In this document: piece by piece, positions 37,277 to 50,311 of the stretch
How positions within the stretch are numbered: position 1 is the first letter of the stretch
How the letters are laid out: the number at the start of each line of letters is the position of its first letter
Assembly: GCF_964340395.1 (NCBI RefSeq)
Contig: NC_135556.1
Location: 26,470,562-26,534,561, forward strand
Direction of reading: 5' to 3'
DNA: 64,000 bases
Source of the DNA: Glandiceps talaboti
Lineage: Eukaryota; Hemichordata; Enteropneusta; Spengelidae
The notes under the pieces: generated by a model
Databases searched by the model: none
Seen by the model: the letters and a program-made list of their open reading frames with translations, nothing else
Told to the model about the DNA's origin: nothing
Translations under genes and position numbers: made by a program

Positions 37277-39460
37277 TAACAAAACATCAACTTTTAAAAA
37301 TAAAATGTCTTTCCCATATTAGACTATCCTGTTGATAACTTGACTTACTGATTTGCATATAGGATAGTATCTGTCTGTGGAATTGGATATCTAACCATCT
37401 ATGTGGATATGTACCCTATATCAGTATATCAATATACTTGTGTGTGCAATGTAAATATTCATTATCATATACCTAGAATGGTATATTTGGTCATACTTAA
37501 AGTAAGAACTTAGTCCAATTGTTTACTGTGTCATTTTTTTGCAAAATAGTCATTGTCTCTAGTGTGTTTCTTCATTGTAATTTTTCCATTGTCATGTTAC
37601 CACACTTTTTAGTTGTCCGCAGTGTCTTTGTTCTTAATGTGTTTTTAAAGTAATGTTACCATGGTAATTTGACCATTAGGTCACAACCTTTAAAAATAAT
37701 ATTATTACTATTCATATCTATCATTGTCACAAGCCAGAGTACAATTTTGTACTGACACAACAAAAATAATATTCTTGCAAAACAAACTCTATGTTCACGC
37801 TGATCATGCTGAATAAATTAGGCTCTCTGATTGGCTCTTACTGTTAGTCTAAGAAGCTGATTTCGAAATCTGCTGAAAAGCAGTCAATTCAACCACAGCA
37901 GCCTCTGTAGGGGATGTCTGTTAATTGGTGTCCTAAAAAGGCTAGTGGTTTTATGACCATGGATATTTATATAATGCAATGTTCAGTTTATGCATATACA
38001 TGTATTACTACTAGGCATGACTGACTGAGTATTCCCCAGCATCATATTCAGGGTTAATAATTATATATAAACAAAAACTATCTAAAGAATTTCATATATT
38101 ATAATTAATATAAAACTGAGTCCTTGTAAATAAAGTTTTACATGTTTGAACATTTACAAGAATAAAATGATGACAATTTTACAATTTTTACATCTCATTC
38201 TTTCTCAAAATATGGTTCTTGGCAAATTGTCCAAACAATATTTTAGACACCAGCTTCTGAACATGTTTTTAAAAATTTGGTCATTTTACCTTGCCTGTCA
38301 AGTAAACAACCACTAAGTCCACTGTACTATCTCTGATACATAGTACAGGAGTATTAATTCTGTAGAAACTACTCTAAACTATTGCGTATAATGGATTACA
38401 ATGGATTAAAATGCCTTGGTTTGCCCTTAAGCATTATCTACATAGCAAATGACAGAAAATTCTAATTGCTGGATTGGTCACAACTGTAGTTGCCACGGAA
38501 ATACAGACAGCTAAAATATCAGACTTCATTAGCTAAACTGGACAATACCCTCAAAGCAGAGCATTTATATTACTTCATTAGGAAGTTGTGTATTCTGATG
38601 CCCAGCAGGTGCTGTCTTCAAATATCATCCCCCAAAAAATCAATTATCGCAAAGTAAATGACCAACAGTTATAAAGATGGTAAAACGAAAATCTCCAACA
38701 CACTTCTTACATCTAGGTACCACTACCATTGCTATTAAAGTCATAAAGAATGCAGAAATCTTGAAGAAACATGAAAGGTATACCATGGCTTTATTGTGGA
38801 GTAATATGATATAGATCTATACATAAGAACAAGGAAAGGGATACATCATACATTAATGCATGACTGTTTACATCAAACAATGACTGTCTCCTTTTATATC
38901 AAAAGCGTTGTAACATTTTCCACTTTGTGTTAACCTGAGAACAAGTTACAACACGGATTCAAAGACCTTATCCCATTACTGGTATACATAATGTACTTTT
39001 ATATACTTGTTGTGTAAGTTACATGTTTAATAAAAGGCTGTAAGCATTTCAGTACACAAAGTCATAAAACACCCTAAAATGAATAAGTTCAAAAGAACAC
39101 ATATCCTGGAATATAAGAATGCACAAAACAAGTATTTTAACAAGTTTTACAAATATCGTTAGGTTTTCTTTGTTTATTTGGAGGTGTTTTTGTTGTTCTT
39201 GGTGTTTTGGAGGGAAGGAGGAGTGAGAACATTGAACCATATATGTTCTTTGGTACAATCAATGTACAGCAAAACATATTTCCTGCCAAGACTATTGTTT
39301 ACAATAATTGCAAGAAAGACATAAATCGTAAAATTATCTTAACTCTCAACATGAACAGATTTCAAACTATACAGTGAATAAAATTGAAAGCCACAGATCA
39401 AAGCAATTCATTTCTATTAGGCTTCCAATTACGCTGCTTCCAATTATGCTGAAGCTAAAT
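37277..39460. other. no gene seen
   Basis: AT-rich unique sequence; the 69-codon minus frame at 39049-39258 has no domain. Confidence 0.55.
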
Positions 39461-39643
39461 TGAGCTCAATCTAAAACAGTAATTCCAAACTAAATACCAA
39501 ATTAGTGTGTTTTTATTCAAAAACCAATTTTTGAGGGCAGTTTCACAATTCTGAGCTCAATCTAAAACAGTAATTCCAAACTAAATAACAAATTAGTGTG
39601 TTTTTATTCAAAAGTCAATTTTTGAGGGCAGTTTTACAATTCT
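39461..39643. repeat. 91-bp tandem duplication
   Basis: tgagctcaatctaaaacagt begins at 39461 and 39552; the copies run through ttgaggg-cagtt and differ at only a handful of bases. Confidence 0.95.
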
Positions 39644-40435
39644 TTTAAGGCAGTGCATACTCAGTAAACATTATCAACTCAATCAATCAAATTCCTTGAA
39701 ATAGTATTATATGTCTTTCAACACTTACAATGATAACAACATTATAGAAATTGTATTGTATTTCAACTCACTGTAATCTTTACTTCTGCTATATACATAA
39801 TAATTAATATACACAATAGGAAATCTTGGCTAATCTGCAGCAAATGAATACAGAGACTGCTTGAATTTTTCACTAATTTTTGCAGGAAGTGGGCTTTCTC
39901 TAGAATAAGCACTGGACAATGACCTTATTACAAGGTGAACCGTACTATGCACATCTTAATGCATGGTATTAGACTGGTCTGTATTCACATTAGGATATTG
40001 TACTTCATTGTATCTTTGTCATCATATTGTATGGCTTTGATGTCAGGAGTATTGTGTTCATTACAATTAAGCTGTCACAAATCAAAATCTAAATGGTTGT
40101 GCCAAGTTAATTATAGTACATTTGTGCAGGAGTGGTTGCTCAGAAATTATTACTTTTAAGAAACCATATCATTATTTCATATTAAAGACAATTATAAAGT
40201 CTATTTTCTTTTCACTACTTCAGTTCTCCAATATTAGCTGTAATGTCATGGGTCTACTTCGTGTTTATCTTAGCAATCATGTCATTTATCACAACACAGC
40301 ATATGTACACAAAGCTGACTTTTAACTAGGTTTGCTCAGAAAAAAATGTTATGTTAGTTTTTCATATGGGCTAGTCAGTGAACAACTGTGGTCATGACCA
40401 TTTGTGGTGGCTAATATAAATCAGCCTAAGAGGTC
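39644..40435. other. no gene seen
   Basis: AT-rich; two overlapping frames of 67-74 codons are not supported. Confidence 0.55.
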
Positions 40436-40513
40436 TGACTCTATTCCTATCCCTAATCCTGACTCCCCAGCTTGAATACAAATGTGTAAAGCTGGTCCGC
40501 TGTTCTATATTCT
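40436..40513 (-). repeat. dispersed inverted copy of the 125-bp repeat
   Basis: The reverse complement (tacacatttgtattcaagct, then gggagtcag, gggataggaatag) matches a unit of the array at 51852, with the same ctgttcta-attct neighbour. Confidence 0.8.
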
Positions 40514-40569
40514 CACCCTTCTGCTTTATGATAGAAGTTTTACTTTCTTCATATTTAGAATACAACTAC

Positions 40570-40880
40570 ATTGAATGATTCACTGATTGGCTGATTTTGT
40601 CATATGACATCAGTTCATGGAGTTTTATTGGTTGAAATAGTATCAAATGAGAGCTTAATAAATTTCATAACATCAGTTAAAAGGATCTGATTGGTTGAAA
40701 TGTTCGCATGACATCTGGCCAAGGAGTTTTGTTGGTTGCAACAACATCACAGGACAGCTGAATCGATTTGATTGGTTGCAACATTTTATCACATGACAGC
40801 TCAATAGATTTGATTGGTTGCAACAGTATCACATGACAGTTCAATATATTTGGCAGGTTACAACTATATCACATGGCATT
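40570..40880. repeat. degenerate ~45-bp array with CCAAT words
   Basis: About six worn units containing 'gattggttgcaac' and 'atcacatgacagctcaata'. ATTGG (inverted CCAAT) or a one-base variant recurs in each unit. Confidence 0.75.
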
Positions 40881-41054
40881 AACCACTGAATCATAACAGG
40901 TTTTCATCAAAATGTGTGTACTTCAGTTCAGAATGCCATATACTCATATTACAATTGAACAATCAGAAAGAAGGCATAATTCCAGCTTGTAAAACACAAA
41001 ATATATCACGACTTCCCTAACATTGAAGTGACTAGAATTCTACCTATTCACAGT

Positions 41055-41318
41055 ATACCGGTATATCTGTATTTACATGACATGCATGTATATGTACACC
41101 TCTAGATCTGTATTTACATGACATGCATGTACAATGTACATATGTTCACCTCTAGATCTGTATTTACATGACATGCTGCATGTATACATACCTCTAGATC
41201 TGTATTTACATGACATGTATGTGCATACCTCTGTATCTGTATTTACATGTCTTGATGTGCATACCTCTGTATCTGTATTTACATGTCTTGATGTGCATGT
41301 ACATAACTGTACATATAT
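41055..41318. repeat. 37-50 bp array, about 6 copies
   Basis: 'ctctagatctgtatttacatg' variants (tatctg or gatctg then tatttacatgacatg) start near 41063, 41105, 41155, 41198, 41234 and 41271. The last two are 37 bases apart. Confidence 0.9.
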
Positions 41319-44067
41319 ATCTGATTTATAACACTTAGTTTTTAATACACCATTAAAAAGGCAGTAAAGTATGTAGCGAACATTTCTACTTGGAATTGAA
41401 AATATGCTTAGAAGTCATTAAATGTGGTGTGGAAAAAGTACCTGAACGTTATTTGGAAAAAAGACTGCACTTTCCACAAGGAGCTGGGAGTAGTGGGTAT
41501 TTAGTACATCCTAATAAGGTTGGTTAAAATATAACAGCCTCAGTCACTTTGTATTATCGTAATAGATTGCTGGGGAATATAATTATTTCTGCTACTAATA
41601 TGAATAAATATACATTTACCTTTTACTGGTATTTATTGATTAAACAGCTTGGTATGTGTGAAACGTATGAAACTAAAATCAATGCTTGCCTGCGTGTTAT
41701 ATTGATCACAGTCTGTGAAATCAAAAAAGGTACACGAAATCTTTATAATTACCTGTAGAGAGAGATTTTTTAACTAACCTCAATGCTAACATGTCAGTGG
41801 CCTCACTGTAAACTCTGATGATATTGCTATTAAAATCTGCCTTTAAGTTTATGGTAAGTTCTCCTGACATTTACATTTGTGAACCCCAAACAAATCAATG
41901 TTCACCGACACATGTACCTTCGTGTTCTAACATTCACTTGGTGCCTCAACAATACAACATTCGATCGAACATTTGCTTTAGAAATATCATGCAATTCAAC
42001 ACTATCCATGCTGGAGTTCCATTGTATATATCACGAAGCATCTTAGAATAAATGTCATAGTGCAGATTTTTATTGTGAAAATACAGCACAATGGCAACTT
42101 CTGTTCAATAAAGTTACAAGGCTGATATCAATATCCATCAATCACATACATGTACTATCAAGAAAGTTGAACTGAAAACTTTTACGTTTCAGAAAATGTA
42201 AAAGAAAGTCATGATGACAAACTACATTACAGTGTGTAGAACTTAAAATCTTGTTTCAGAGAAAAACTATGTTTGACTTTATAAAACCTGATACATGTAA
42301 CTAATAGTTGGTCCAATTTTTTTAAATAAAAAGTTACAACCATCATCGTACATCAAATTTCTATAAAGTGTTACACAAGACTTCATAAGATCGATCCTTG
42401 ACAAGACATCCTTAGATTCTTACAACCATCACTTCCTATATTTCTTTTCCTGTAATAGAGTGAAACATTACATCAATTCTTCTTAACTCCTACTTTAGCT
42501 AAAATGTCAAGGACTACAAATGTCTGAAATTCTAATCAAATATTACCATAGACAGGAAAATGCTACATTTGGAAAGTGGTTGACATGTTATTTTCAGATT
42601 TGTTTTTTCATTACTAAATTGGATGGTATTTACTACTATTGATCAATTCATTACAGTACTTATGGATGATCATAGGCAATATTACTTAACAAAACTGCAA
42701 CTCAGACAACCCTGATGTTCTTAATTCAGAGGGAGACTAGAGCAAAAAGTGCAATTTATCAATGATGTTAACTTTACAAGATTTATTTCTACAAGTAATG
42801 AAAATGCCTCCAGGGGAAGAATAGTTGTAGCAATGTAGATTAGGGTCAGTGGGTGACAAAGATAATCGCTGACTCTCTCCATTTTTCAAATATTTGCACA
42901 CCTTCTTGCAGCAGTTAAGTTGTATTTGAAGTCTATAATTTTAGTCTTAATTTCTTAGTACTTAAACTAATATTTTATATGTGTGTGTGTGGGGGGGGGG
43001 GGGCATCTATTGTTTGTATAAATTAGTAATCTTGTCTGTGAGCTATTTCCCAAGATACTTTACTGCAATCTCAGCTTCAATCACTGGCTAACTTTATGGC
43101 TAGATCTCTATGAATGTGCAATGTGTGTATGAATATAGACTTTATAGATCCAAAATATAAATTATGGATTGCGTTTCAATATACTGTACTGACTACATAG
43201 TATATATATTTGTGTCATCATTATGTACTATCTCTTCACTAAAATTAAAAGTAGCATAAACATATACATGCATGTATATGTGCATGTCTGTGTGTATCTG
43301 TATCTGTATCTGTATCTGTTTCTGTGCCTGTGCCTGTATCTGAACGTCAAATGACATTCAATAGAAAGTACAATTTAACAAGAAGAACTTGTGCTGTCAC
43401 AGAAAATGCCTAATAAATGTTTAATACAGATAATCTGTTATTATAATACTAGATTCACACTGATGACAATATGAATAGTACCAGTAAGCTTTATACACAA
43501 TATACCAATCGGATTAAAATCTTAGAAAGAAAGGGACTCAAGTTGTTTTATTTATGTGTCTTTTACATCAAACTATAACCGGTGTTTTCATGATCAATTA
43601 TATCTTAAGGGAATAACCTTGCCTTGTCGTGATGATCGACATTAACTATTAAATATGTCTTAGTTTAGTGGAAAGAAAACATTGTCAGATAACTCCAGGA
43701 TGGATGTGAGTTGCATAGACAAGGCACTTTTCAGATTAAAAGCAAGAAGCTATAACCAATTATATATAGTAATACACATTGATGTATAAGAAGTAAAGTT
43801 GACATCCAGACAAATCAGGTAACAATTTTCAAAGTTTGAGTTTAAAACTAAAGCTTAATATAAAGACATTGGCTTAGCAATGCATGATTTTTTACTTGAA
43901 GATCAGTGCATATCATTAGGACATAAAATGTGTAATAAAGGATGTACTTGAGAACTGAATTGGATGGTTATCAGACACTGTGTATACATATCCTTCATAT
44001 GACTTGATAGAAGTGTCAACGTACCACCACATATTTATGATGGCTCTATTGATAGAGGTACTTGACA
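41319..44067. other. no gene called
   Basis: AT-rich. Short simple repeats lie at 42979-43003 ((GT)5 then a run of 13 G) and 43286-43342 (tgtatc/tgtgcc hexamers). A minus-strand frame at 41902-42009 (35 codons) is described among the findings. Confidence 0.5.
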
Positions 44068-44185
44068 TCCAGATATGATACACCCATCCATGCTTATTAT
44101 CAACTCACAGATATGATACACCCATCAATGTCTATTATCAACTCACAGACATGATAGTAGACCCATCATGTCTATCATCATCTGT
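44068..44185. repeat. 38-bp repeat, 3 copies
   Basis: agatatgatacacccatc followed by ttattatcaactcac starts at 44071, 44109 and 44147; the last copy is diverged. Confidence 0.9.
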
Positions 44186-44649
44186 GCATGTATAAATTCA
44201 TTATCACTACCATCAGAATTTTATTAAAGAATTTTATCGTTAAGTTTTAAACTAACAAAAACTGACAGTAATCAGGACAACAAACAAACTAATCAGTAAA
44301 TTATAATATAACAATATAAACTAATGTGATACCAGAGAAGAATTCACCAGAATATCAGCAATTTGATATAAATTGACTTTACTTGTGTTATCAACCATCA
44401 ACTTGAATTATCATACACCGTATACATGTGTATGTATACAGCCTTCCAGGCCATAAAATTATAGTATCTATCAAATCACTATTAGTAAACTAAATTTATA
44501 CAGAACTAAAAACTCTGAGGCCTCAGTAATATTTTAAATTATCATACATTATATTAATTCTATACAAACTGAACTGTCGTCTTTTTATAATAGTATAAAC
44601 CAAATTTATATCATGCACAAGCCAAGTTGAAGAAAAAAATATGAAATTT

Positions 44650-44966
44650 ATACCCTGGTCATTCAACAACATCACGACAACACATATCCATATTATGACA
44701 ATGTGTGTCTACATCACTGGTTCTGCTGTGTTCAAAATATGAGTCAAAACATTCAAAATTACCATTACTTTCCCTGATTTTTCTTTGATATTACTAGCAC
44801 TGGTATAGTTAGGTTATGCTCCAATATTTTTCTTCATACAGCTGGAAAATACTCGTGGCCTAAGAGTTGTTTTTTCACTACTTGTCTTGCAACCTGTAGT
44901 GACAAAGTCCCCTTAGGTCTTGAGTATTTTTTTGGCTGAACGAAGAAAAATATTGAGGAATAACAT
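44650..44966 (-). mobile_element. composite foldback element, full copy 2
   Basis: The foldback half (44813-44966) starts gttatgctccaatatttttc and ends attgaggaataacat. The module half (44650-44812) is the reverse complement of that at 34438-34615, including gtctacatcactggttctgc and ttctttgatattac. The order and spacing of the two halves match copy 1. Both have drifted independently. Confidence 0.8.
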
Positions 44967-45688
44967 TTAATTATGCATTCAATAATATTTCATAATGCCA
45001 TAAATTGTATTAATTGTTCTATCCCATCAAATCATCATCATTTTAGTAATAGTGAACCAAAGCTAAAAAATCAATGGCTTCAATATTTTTTTATCTGTTT
45101 TTTTTAATGTTTTATTTTAACTCAAAAGGAAAAGACAATAACAGACAGGACCAAAACGAGAAGAGAAAAAAGAAATACATAACACTGTTCGGAATTCTAT
45201 GCAGCGTGGATAATAATTGGGGAAAAAACACCATAAATGTTATTGTAGATTGGAACATTTGAAATAACAACCTTCAATAACAGCTTCAATTATTACAAAT
45301 TATCATAATACACATCCAGCCCATTAAATTCTATATCCATTAGTAAACTAAATTTTCATACAACTGATTAATAATTCACGTAGAAAGTCACGTTTGTAGC
45401 TACATAGTTGACTGGGGTCATCTACAACATGTGACCACTGGTACTAGAAGTAGAACATAATTAATAATATATATATTATATTATAATATAAGTATATATA
45501 CTTATTCTGAACCTATGTCTTCCTAAAAACACAAAATATTAACAACTATCCAGTATCACTGTTAGTTACCATGCATACAGAAGAACAATGCCAATAGTAA
45601 AATTCATAGATTTCAACTATAAATTCAAAGTGATATTTTAATAATTAGGTTCAAACAACTAGTTATCAGTTTTATTCACATTTGTAGT
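44967..45688. other. no gene seen
   Basis: AT-rich, with an AT-only palindromic stretch (tatatatattatattataatata-like) near 45463-45500. A 62-codon plus frame at 45074 has no domain. Confidence 0.5.
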
Positions 45689-46082
45689 TAGGCCTAACAA
45701 AAAAGATTGTTTGGTTTCGATTACACTCAATTTTAGAATAGGTGGGGGTAGGTAGATTTTTATTTTATTTGTTTTTTTATATTTATATATATCTTTTCAT
45801 ATGTGAGTGTCTAGTTCAGGTAATTATGTTTTCCATATGGTCTCTGTGTTATTGGTTTCTTCCTATCAGATGTACAGCTATTACAGATTGGAAGAACAGT
45901 TTTATATTGTCTTTTTAAGTTGATGTCAGTTTCCACATTCACTATTTCTTGCAAGACTTCACAATTTTCTCGATTTTATTATTTTTTTCTTGAATATTTA
46001 AAAAAAAAAGTTTAGGGTTTGTAATGTAAAACTAGGTGGGGTTGGGTAACTGGAACCAAATATTTTTTTTTATTAGGCCTTA
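45689..46082. mobile_element. foldback/MITE with GGCCTAAYAAAAAA ends, copy 1
   Basis: taggcctaacaaaaaa, gattgtttggttt on the left is matched on the right in inverse by ggaaccaaatatttttttt, tattaggcctta. The 394-base interior is AT-rich and non-coding, with a ggtggggttgggta-type segment inside both ends. The outer word is shared with the element at 62632. Confidence 0.6.
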
Positions 46083-46184
46083 TGGCTATGGATTATACCT
46101 GTCTAGTTCTATCAATGTAATCTTATCTACAAATTAATAACTAAACCATACAAGAAGGCATTTTAGTCACTAGTTATTTTTGCA

Positions 46185-46258
46185 TTTTTGTTTTCTAGCA
46201 ACATAAGCAAAAATAAGTCTTCAGTGAAAATTACCATGTTTGCAGTATCTCATACGAT
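46185..46258. repeat. diverged dispersed repeat (pair with 5685)
   Basis: ttctagcaacataagcaaaa, ataagtcttcag, tttgcagtatctcat line up with 5685-5760 (ttccagcaaaataagtgaaa and so on) with few gaps. Confidence 0.65.
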
Positions 46259-46334
46259 TTTATATCATTTCAGCCGTAAACAGACAAACCAAAAGGAGCT
46301 ATAAAAATAAGTATTGGAATCTGACATGTACAAG

Positions 46335-46665
46335 CCAATTCCATTCAAACGTGGCACAAAAGTAATACACATTGTATATACAGTATTGTTCACAGAGTCA
46401 GAAACATGTGTCAATTTCAATCAAACGTGGCACAAAAGTAATACACATTGTATATAGAGTATTGTTCACAGTGTCAGAAACGTGCCAATTCCATTCAAAC
46501 TTGGCACAAAAGTAATACACATTGTATATACAGTACAGTGTTCACAGTGTCAGAAAAGTGCCAATTCCATTCAAACGTGGCACAAAAGTGATATATATGT
46601 ACATTGTACAGTGTTCTCTATCAGAAGCACATGCCAATTTCATTCAAACTTGGTACAAAAAGTGA
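46335..46665. repeat. ~75-bp tandem array, 5 copies
   Basis: ccaattccattcaaacgtgg, cacaaaagtaatacacattg, then cagtattgttcacag-gtcagaa start at 46335, 46411, 46485, 46561 and 46633. Steps are 72-76 bases. The 69-codon frame across the array is an artefact. Confidence 0.95.
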
Positions 46666-47688
46666 CATACATTTTACAATATTCTCATTAGAACATTTCT
46701 ACTCGAGGCAATAGAGACCAGTAACACTCTATAATTGCTGGTTAGAGAGAAAGAAGCGTTATGTATGTTGGCTGACTGGAGGACTTTGTTCCCTTGTTCC
46801 TTTGTTCACAGAGAACAGAGTGTGTGCTCTTTCAATTGAGGACTGGCTCTTTCACAAAGGCTTGTGTTAACTATACAACTTAGAAGTGGGGTTTATCAAA
46901 CAGTTAAACTGTTTCATCTTTTCTGTGTACATGTATCATGCATGTAATTCATAGGTAATTGTGCATGGAGGAACATGCATGTTCAATCAGGTTGCATCAT
47001 TAGCGCATCAGCCATTTGGAGTAAAAACCTTCTAACTGTCCTGAGGCCATGAAATAATGTGTACACATAGCCAACCTGAAAAGACACTTCGAAATGTAAT
47101 ACAAGAATGGAAAATTTACATCAAGTCATTTTGTTTTGATGAAGTTCACAACCAAAATTATCATGTAAAGTATAGAGAGAAAATTAATTTTACAAAACTT
47201 TTCTCTCCTCATATTACTGAAGTTTACAAACTCAAAAAACACTGTTTCTAACCTAATCCTCAGTGTGAATTCAGATTCCTAATCAAACAACAACAAAATA
47301 TTACAAACAGCTCTCAGAAGTCACTATTTTTCAATCTTCCTAATCTTTCTATCACGACAGATATCAGTTTTTGGTATGAGAATAAAGATTTAATTCAGTT
47401 TCCATGGTTACATATCTTGCCTTCAGTTACTGTGCACCCAATAGAGCACAGAAAGTTTTGACTGAAACTGTTGCCATAGCAACTAGTCCTGAAGCTTCAT
47501 AGGAAATCGATGTAATATTGATTATCCCTCTTAGGCAGCTGATACAGTCACATGGTTAACTCACTTATTATTTACATTTTTTAACTCTCTTGACCATTTA
47601 TCCAAATGTGCTTTTTCAGTTTTTATGTCATGCAGCATTAGTACATATATTATAGCTAAAAAGCTTCTTCTGATTTGTTCAGTGTCAG
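46666..47688. other. no gene seen
   Basis: A 64-codon plus frame (47057-47251) is lysine-rich and has no domain. The rest is AT-rich unique sequence. Confidence 0.5.
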
Positions 47689-48850
47689 CCTGATCTTAAC
47701 ACTGGGATATATCCTGATCTTAACACTGGGATATATCCTGATCTTAACACTGGGATATCCTGATCTTAACACTGGGATATATCCTCATCTTAACACTGGG
47801 ATAGCCTGATCTTAACACTGGGATATCCTGATCTTAACACTGGGATATCCTGATCTTAACACTGGGATATATCCTGATCTTAACACTGGGATATATCCTG
47901 ATCTTAACACTGGGATATCCTGATCTTAACACTGGGATATCCTGATCTTAACACTGGGATAGCCTGATCTTAACACTGGGATATCCTGATCTTAACACTG
48001 GGATAGCCTGATCTTAACACTGGGATATATCCTGATCTTAACACTGGGATATATCCTGATCTTAACACTGGGATATATCCTGATCTTAACACTGGGATAT
48101 ATCCTGATCTTAACACTGGGATATCCTGATCTTAACACTGGGATATCCTGATCTTAACACTGGGATATATCCTGATCTTAACACTGGGATATATCCTGAT
48201 CTTAACACTGGGATATCCTGATCTTAACACTGGGATATCCTGATCTTAACACTGGGATATATCCTGATCTTAACACTGGGATATCCTGATCTTAACACTG
48301 GGATATATCCTGATCTTAACACTGGGATATATCCTGATCTTAACACTGGGATATGCCCTGATCTTAACACTGGGATAGCCTGATCTTAACACTGGGATAT
48401 CCTGATCTTAACACTGGGATAGCCTGATCTTAACACTGGGATATCCTGATCTTAACACTGGGATATATCCTGATCTTAACACTGGGATATCCTGATCTTA
48501 ACACTGGGATAGCCTGATCTTAACACTGGGATATCCTGATCTTAACACTAGGATAGCCTGATCTTAACACTGGGATATCCTGATCTTAACACTGGGATAG
48601 CCTGATCTTAACACTGGGATATTTATCCTGATCTTAACACTGGGATATATCCTGATCTTAACACTGGGATAGCCTGATCTTAACACTGGGATATATCCTG
48701 ATCTTAACACTGGGATAGCCTGATCTTAACACTGGGATATATCCTGATCTTAACACTGGGATATCCTGATCTTAACACTGGGATATCCTGATCTTAAACT
48801 GGGATATCCTGATCTTAAAACTGGGATTGCCTGAGCTTAACATTGGGTTG
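47689..48850. repeat. 22/24-bp minisatellite, 51 units
   Basis: A nearly invariant 20-base core, cctgatcttaacactgggat, is followed by one of three linkers: atat (18 units), at, or ag, plus rare atgc and atttat. Core changes are very few until the last three units, which decay. Linker order is irregular, but short motifs such as at-ag-at-ag (units 30-33 and 36-40) recur. No frame is conserved because linker length varies. Confidence 0.98.
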
Positions 48851-49362
48851 AGGCAGGCATTAACCCTTCCAGTTGCTAACACATGCTAGTGAGGTGTTAG
48901 TACCAGCCATGAGTTAACACTCAGCTACAAATGTAGCCTGATGCTCACCCAATAGTGACCCTATCGATCAGAAAGCTATTCTTGAGCTGTATGCTTTGCA
49001 TATAGATGGTCTGTCACCTGAGTGATTACATACATGTACAATGTGTATGCAACCACTGGCACATGAGAACATTTAAATAAAATAACTCTACTACTAGTAC
49101 TACTATACATGAACTATACAATCAATGGGCCATAGATAACATCATGTAACTCATCTCAAAACACATGTACCTCACCTTTCATGAAACAGTGTGTACTTGT
49201 AAGACAAAGACGTGTGCACAACTGTTACATATACAATTCTACTTTATACAGTCAATACAACACAATAACAGTGACATACAGATTATGCAAATTAAATCAA
49301 CAATATTTTCTGCCATCCTTGGAAGGCAACACAAGGGAATATTCGCTACTTAAAAAATATAC
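48851..49362. other. no gene seen
   Basis: Unique sequence. The two overlapping 62-71 codon frames at 49165-49396 run into the adjacent mobile element and are not supported. Confidence 0.5.
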
Positions 49363-49529
49363 CAGTGTTTTTGCTAAGGTTTGGGAACCCCGGTAACAGA
49401 AAGGGGGAAAGAGGTAAAACTGGTAGTGCTTCCCATGCAATGTATCATAGTTTAGGTGGGGAACCCCGGTAAAATGATGTGGGAACCCCGGTAGATTTTA
49501 CCTACTTACCACCCTTAAATAAAACACTG
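49363..49529 (+). mobile_element. hAT-like MITE, CAGTGTTTT family, best copy
   Basis: Starts cagtgtttttgctaagg and ends ttaaataaaacactg, giving imperfect inverted ends of about 17 bases. Inside, gggaaccccggtaa occurs three times in slightly different form. tatac lies directly against both ends, which may be a target-site duplication, though hAT normally gives 8 bases. At 167 bases it is non-autonomous and relies on a transposase from elsewhere. Confidence 0.65.
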
Positions 49530-49843
49530 TATACAATCAAACACAAATTCCCAATTGAAACATCTTTCACAATAAAATATTGTCTGAGTAATATTTCCAC
49601 TATTTATAGAACTGTGAGCACAAAATGAGAAAATTATTGAAAAATTGGCAAATTTTAACAAATTTACTTTTATGACAGTTTTGTAAGAAATCCTGGGAAA
49701 GTCAGTAATATCTCATTTACATACAAAATAGAAATATACAGCAATCAAGATTATACACTATTAAAGTTGATACTTTGAAATATTAGTTTATTTGCTTTGA
49801 TCTCAGTGCAGCGTTAAAAACACACACAGCATTAGAAAATAAT
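49530..49843. other. no gene seen
   Basis: AT-rich spacer between two hAT-like elements. Confidence 0.6.
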
Positions 49844-50116
49844 CAGGGGTCAACAAGTCATTATGTGAACTGGTGGTCCCCAGACCAGTGCCTTCAAAAG
49901 TCCAGTGGTCCTGCTGAAAGAATTAGTGGTCCCAGGTCCCGCTAATGTGATGAAACATTAAATCTTGCCTATGAATCTGTATATTCAGACGACTTTTTAA
50001 CTTAGTTATTAACAGTAAGGTTCTGGTCCGACGGACCAGACAAGGTAAAATTTGTGTAGTCCACCCCAAAAAATTGCTAGTCCCGGACTCAGGACCAGTG
50101 GATTTGTTCACCCCTG
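49844..50116. mobile_element. hAT-type MITE with CAGGGGT ends
   Basis: The left end CAGGGGTCAACAAGTC and the inverted right end CAGGGGTGAACAAATC match at 14 of 16 positions. CAGGGGTG-type termini are characteristic of hAT transposons. The interior repeats ggtcc words and holds the exact palindrome ctggtccgacggaccag (50023-50039). The flanking octamers aaaataat and atattgat match at only five positions, so any target duplication has decayed. A 62-codon minus frame inside is not a transposase fragment that I recognise. Confidence 0.75.
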
Positions 50117-50311
50117 ATATTGATCTATATATTTACATATTTACAAATGAAATACCAATTAAATAAGAAAATTGACCTAATGATACTTTGACCAACAAGA
50201 ATTCATACCATTATTTACTTAGTTTTGACTCTTTAGTCTGGAAACCATGCTGTAACATTCATCAATATAGATTCCAATGGACTGTTATATTCCATAGACC
50301 ATTTTGCTATG

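Noticed and set aside
47689-48850. CRISPR-like repeat/spacer layout
   Set aside because: The 'spacers' are only 2-6 bases of AT or AG.
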